Assembly: GCF_004379255.2 (NCBI RefSeq)
Contig: NC_056052.1
Location: 11,998,589 to 12,062,588 of the forward strand
Source: Salvia splendens
Taxonomy: Eukaryota > Streptophyta > Magnoliopsida > Lamiales > Lamiaceae
DNA length: 64,000 nt
Direction of reading: 5' to 3'
Part shown: positions 63,759-64,000 of the stretch, one piece after another
Layout: every line of letters starts with the position of its first letter
Numbering within the stretch: position 1 is the stretch's first letter
Notes under the pieces: model-generated
The model's database searches: none
Seen by the model: only the letters and a program-made list of their open reading frames with translations
What the model was told of the DNA's origin: nothing
Translations under genes and position numbers: made by a program

Positions 63759-63981
63759 ACACTTAGCCTATTTTATAGTCTAAGTGTGAGAAGTTAAGGG
63801 TTTGTCTTTTTGGCGTATGTGTTTGTGTTTTTTGTTTTCTTTTTTCGTAAGCATGTTGGCTCACACTTAGCCCATTGCATGGCCTAAGTGTGAGGAGTTT
63901 TGTATATATGTGTGTTTTGTTTGTTGGTTTCTGTTTAGGTTTTCAAACTTCTCCCACTTAGCCCATTCCATAGTCTAAGTG
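63759..63981 (+). other. Three tandem hairpins in the Athila 3' non-coding region (copy F)
   Basis: Stem-loops at 63759-63787, 63862-63892 and 63955-63981. Outer arms (C)ACACTTAG / CTAAGTGT(G) pair perfectly. Inner stems are CTAT/ATAG in the first and CCAT/ATGG in the second, a compensated change, and CCAT/ATAG in the third. Loops are three bases. Each is followed by GAGAAGTT or GAGGAGTT. Ordered as in copy A (7265-7054). Confidence 0.75.
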
Positions 63982-64000
63982 TGAGAAGTTTTAGTTTTAA

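Larger units (their letters stand above)
56321..64000 (+). mobile_element. Athila-type retrotransposon (copy F), runs off the window
   Basis: 5' LTR 56321-57811, Asp-tRNA primer site, gag, protease, RT-RNase H, integrase, then a deletion of the integrase C-terminus and almost all of the env-position ORF, followed by the 3' hairpin region. The 3' LTR is outside the window. Least damaged of the three Athila copies, but has stops or frameshifts in gag, protease/RT and integrase. Confidence 0.92.

Noticed and set aside
1..64000. Bacterial-type operons, defence systems, rRNA or tRNA genes
   Set aside because: None found; the tRNA-like words are only retroelement primer sites.

Overview
The window is plant nuclear DNA, almost certainly from a eudicot. 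The evidence is the plant retrotransposon families present (Athila-type, chromovirus and Copia elements with initiator-Met or Asp tRNA primer sites), Stowaway and PIF/Harbinger elements, a TRIM, and an intron-bearing G-type lectin receptor kinase gene. The AT-rich base composition and repeat style would suit Lamiales, but I cannot prove the order. There is no bacterial or phage content, and I see no intact host gene.

Region 1 (1-4128) holds small non-autonomous elements: a foldback MITE, an AT-rich minisatellite, a row of five hairpin or repeat elements each bounded by (TA)n tracts, a Stowaway MITE and fragments of possible host exons. Region 2 (4129-20961) is one Athila-type Ty3/gypsy element on the minus strand. 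It is split by a 3.5-kb solo LTR with a perfect 5-bp target duplication, and its RT/integrase/env-position part is scrambled: a 4-kb block sits reversed. Its two flanks read as one continuous reading frame once the element is removed, so it landed in a coding exon.

Region 3 (22010-39505) is a dead S-domain receptor kinase gene, still traceable exon by exon. A TRIM interrupts it at the end of the signal peptide (duplication GCAAG). A hAT element interrupts the lectin exon (duplication TTTACATG). A Reina-like chromovirus sits at the splice acceptor of the last exon (CAAGC/CAGGC). That chromovirus carries a young CRM-like gypsy element in its own 3' LTR (GTAAT). Region 4 (39506-44505) holds a nearly intact PIF/Harbinger element abutting a second, broken one; a Copia solo LTR lies in the broken one's transposase (CCTTC). 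Region 5 (44506-52182) is a badly decayed Copia element whose 3' LTR carries a hAT-type MITE (ACCTATCG). Region 6 (52183-64000) is an Athila fragment on the minus strand (env-position ORF and integrase). Another Athila copy on the plus strand is inserted in it and runs off the window end.

The retroelement genes form standard gag-protease-RT-RNase H-integrase sets, all with at least one visible lesion. The most unusual signals are: (1) three tandem hairpins in the 3' untranslated part of two Athila copies, with one covarying stem pair; (2) six GC-rich 14-bp palindromes in three pairs, each pair spaced 31 bp, just upstream of the TATA box in the CRM-like LTR and partly overlapping its coding sequence; (3) the block reversal in the first Athila, whose two junctions share the 6-bp sequence GGAAGG.
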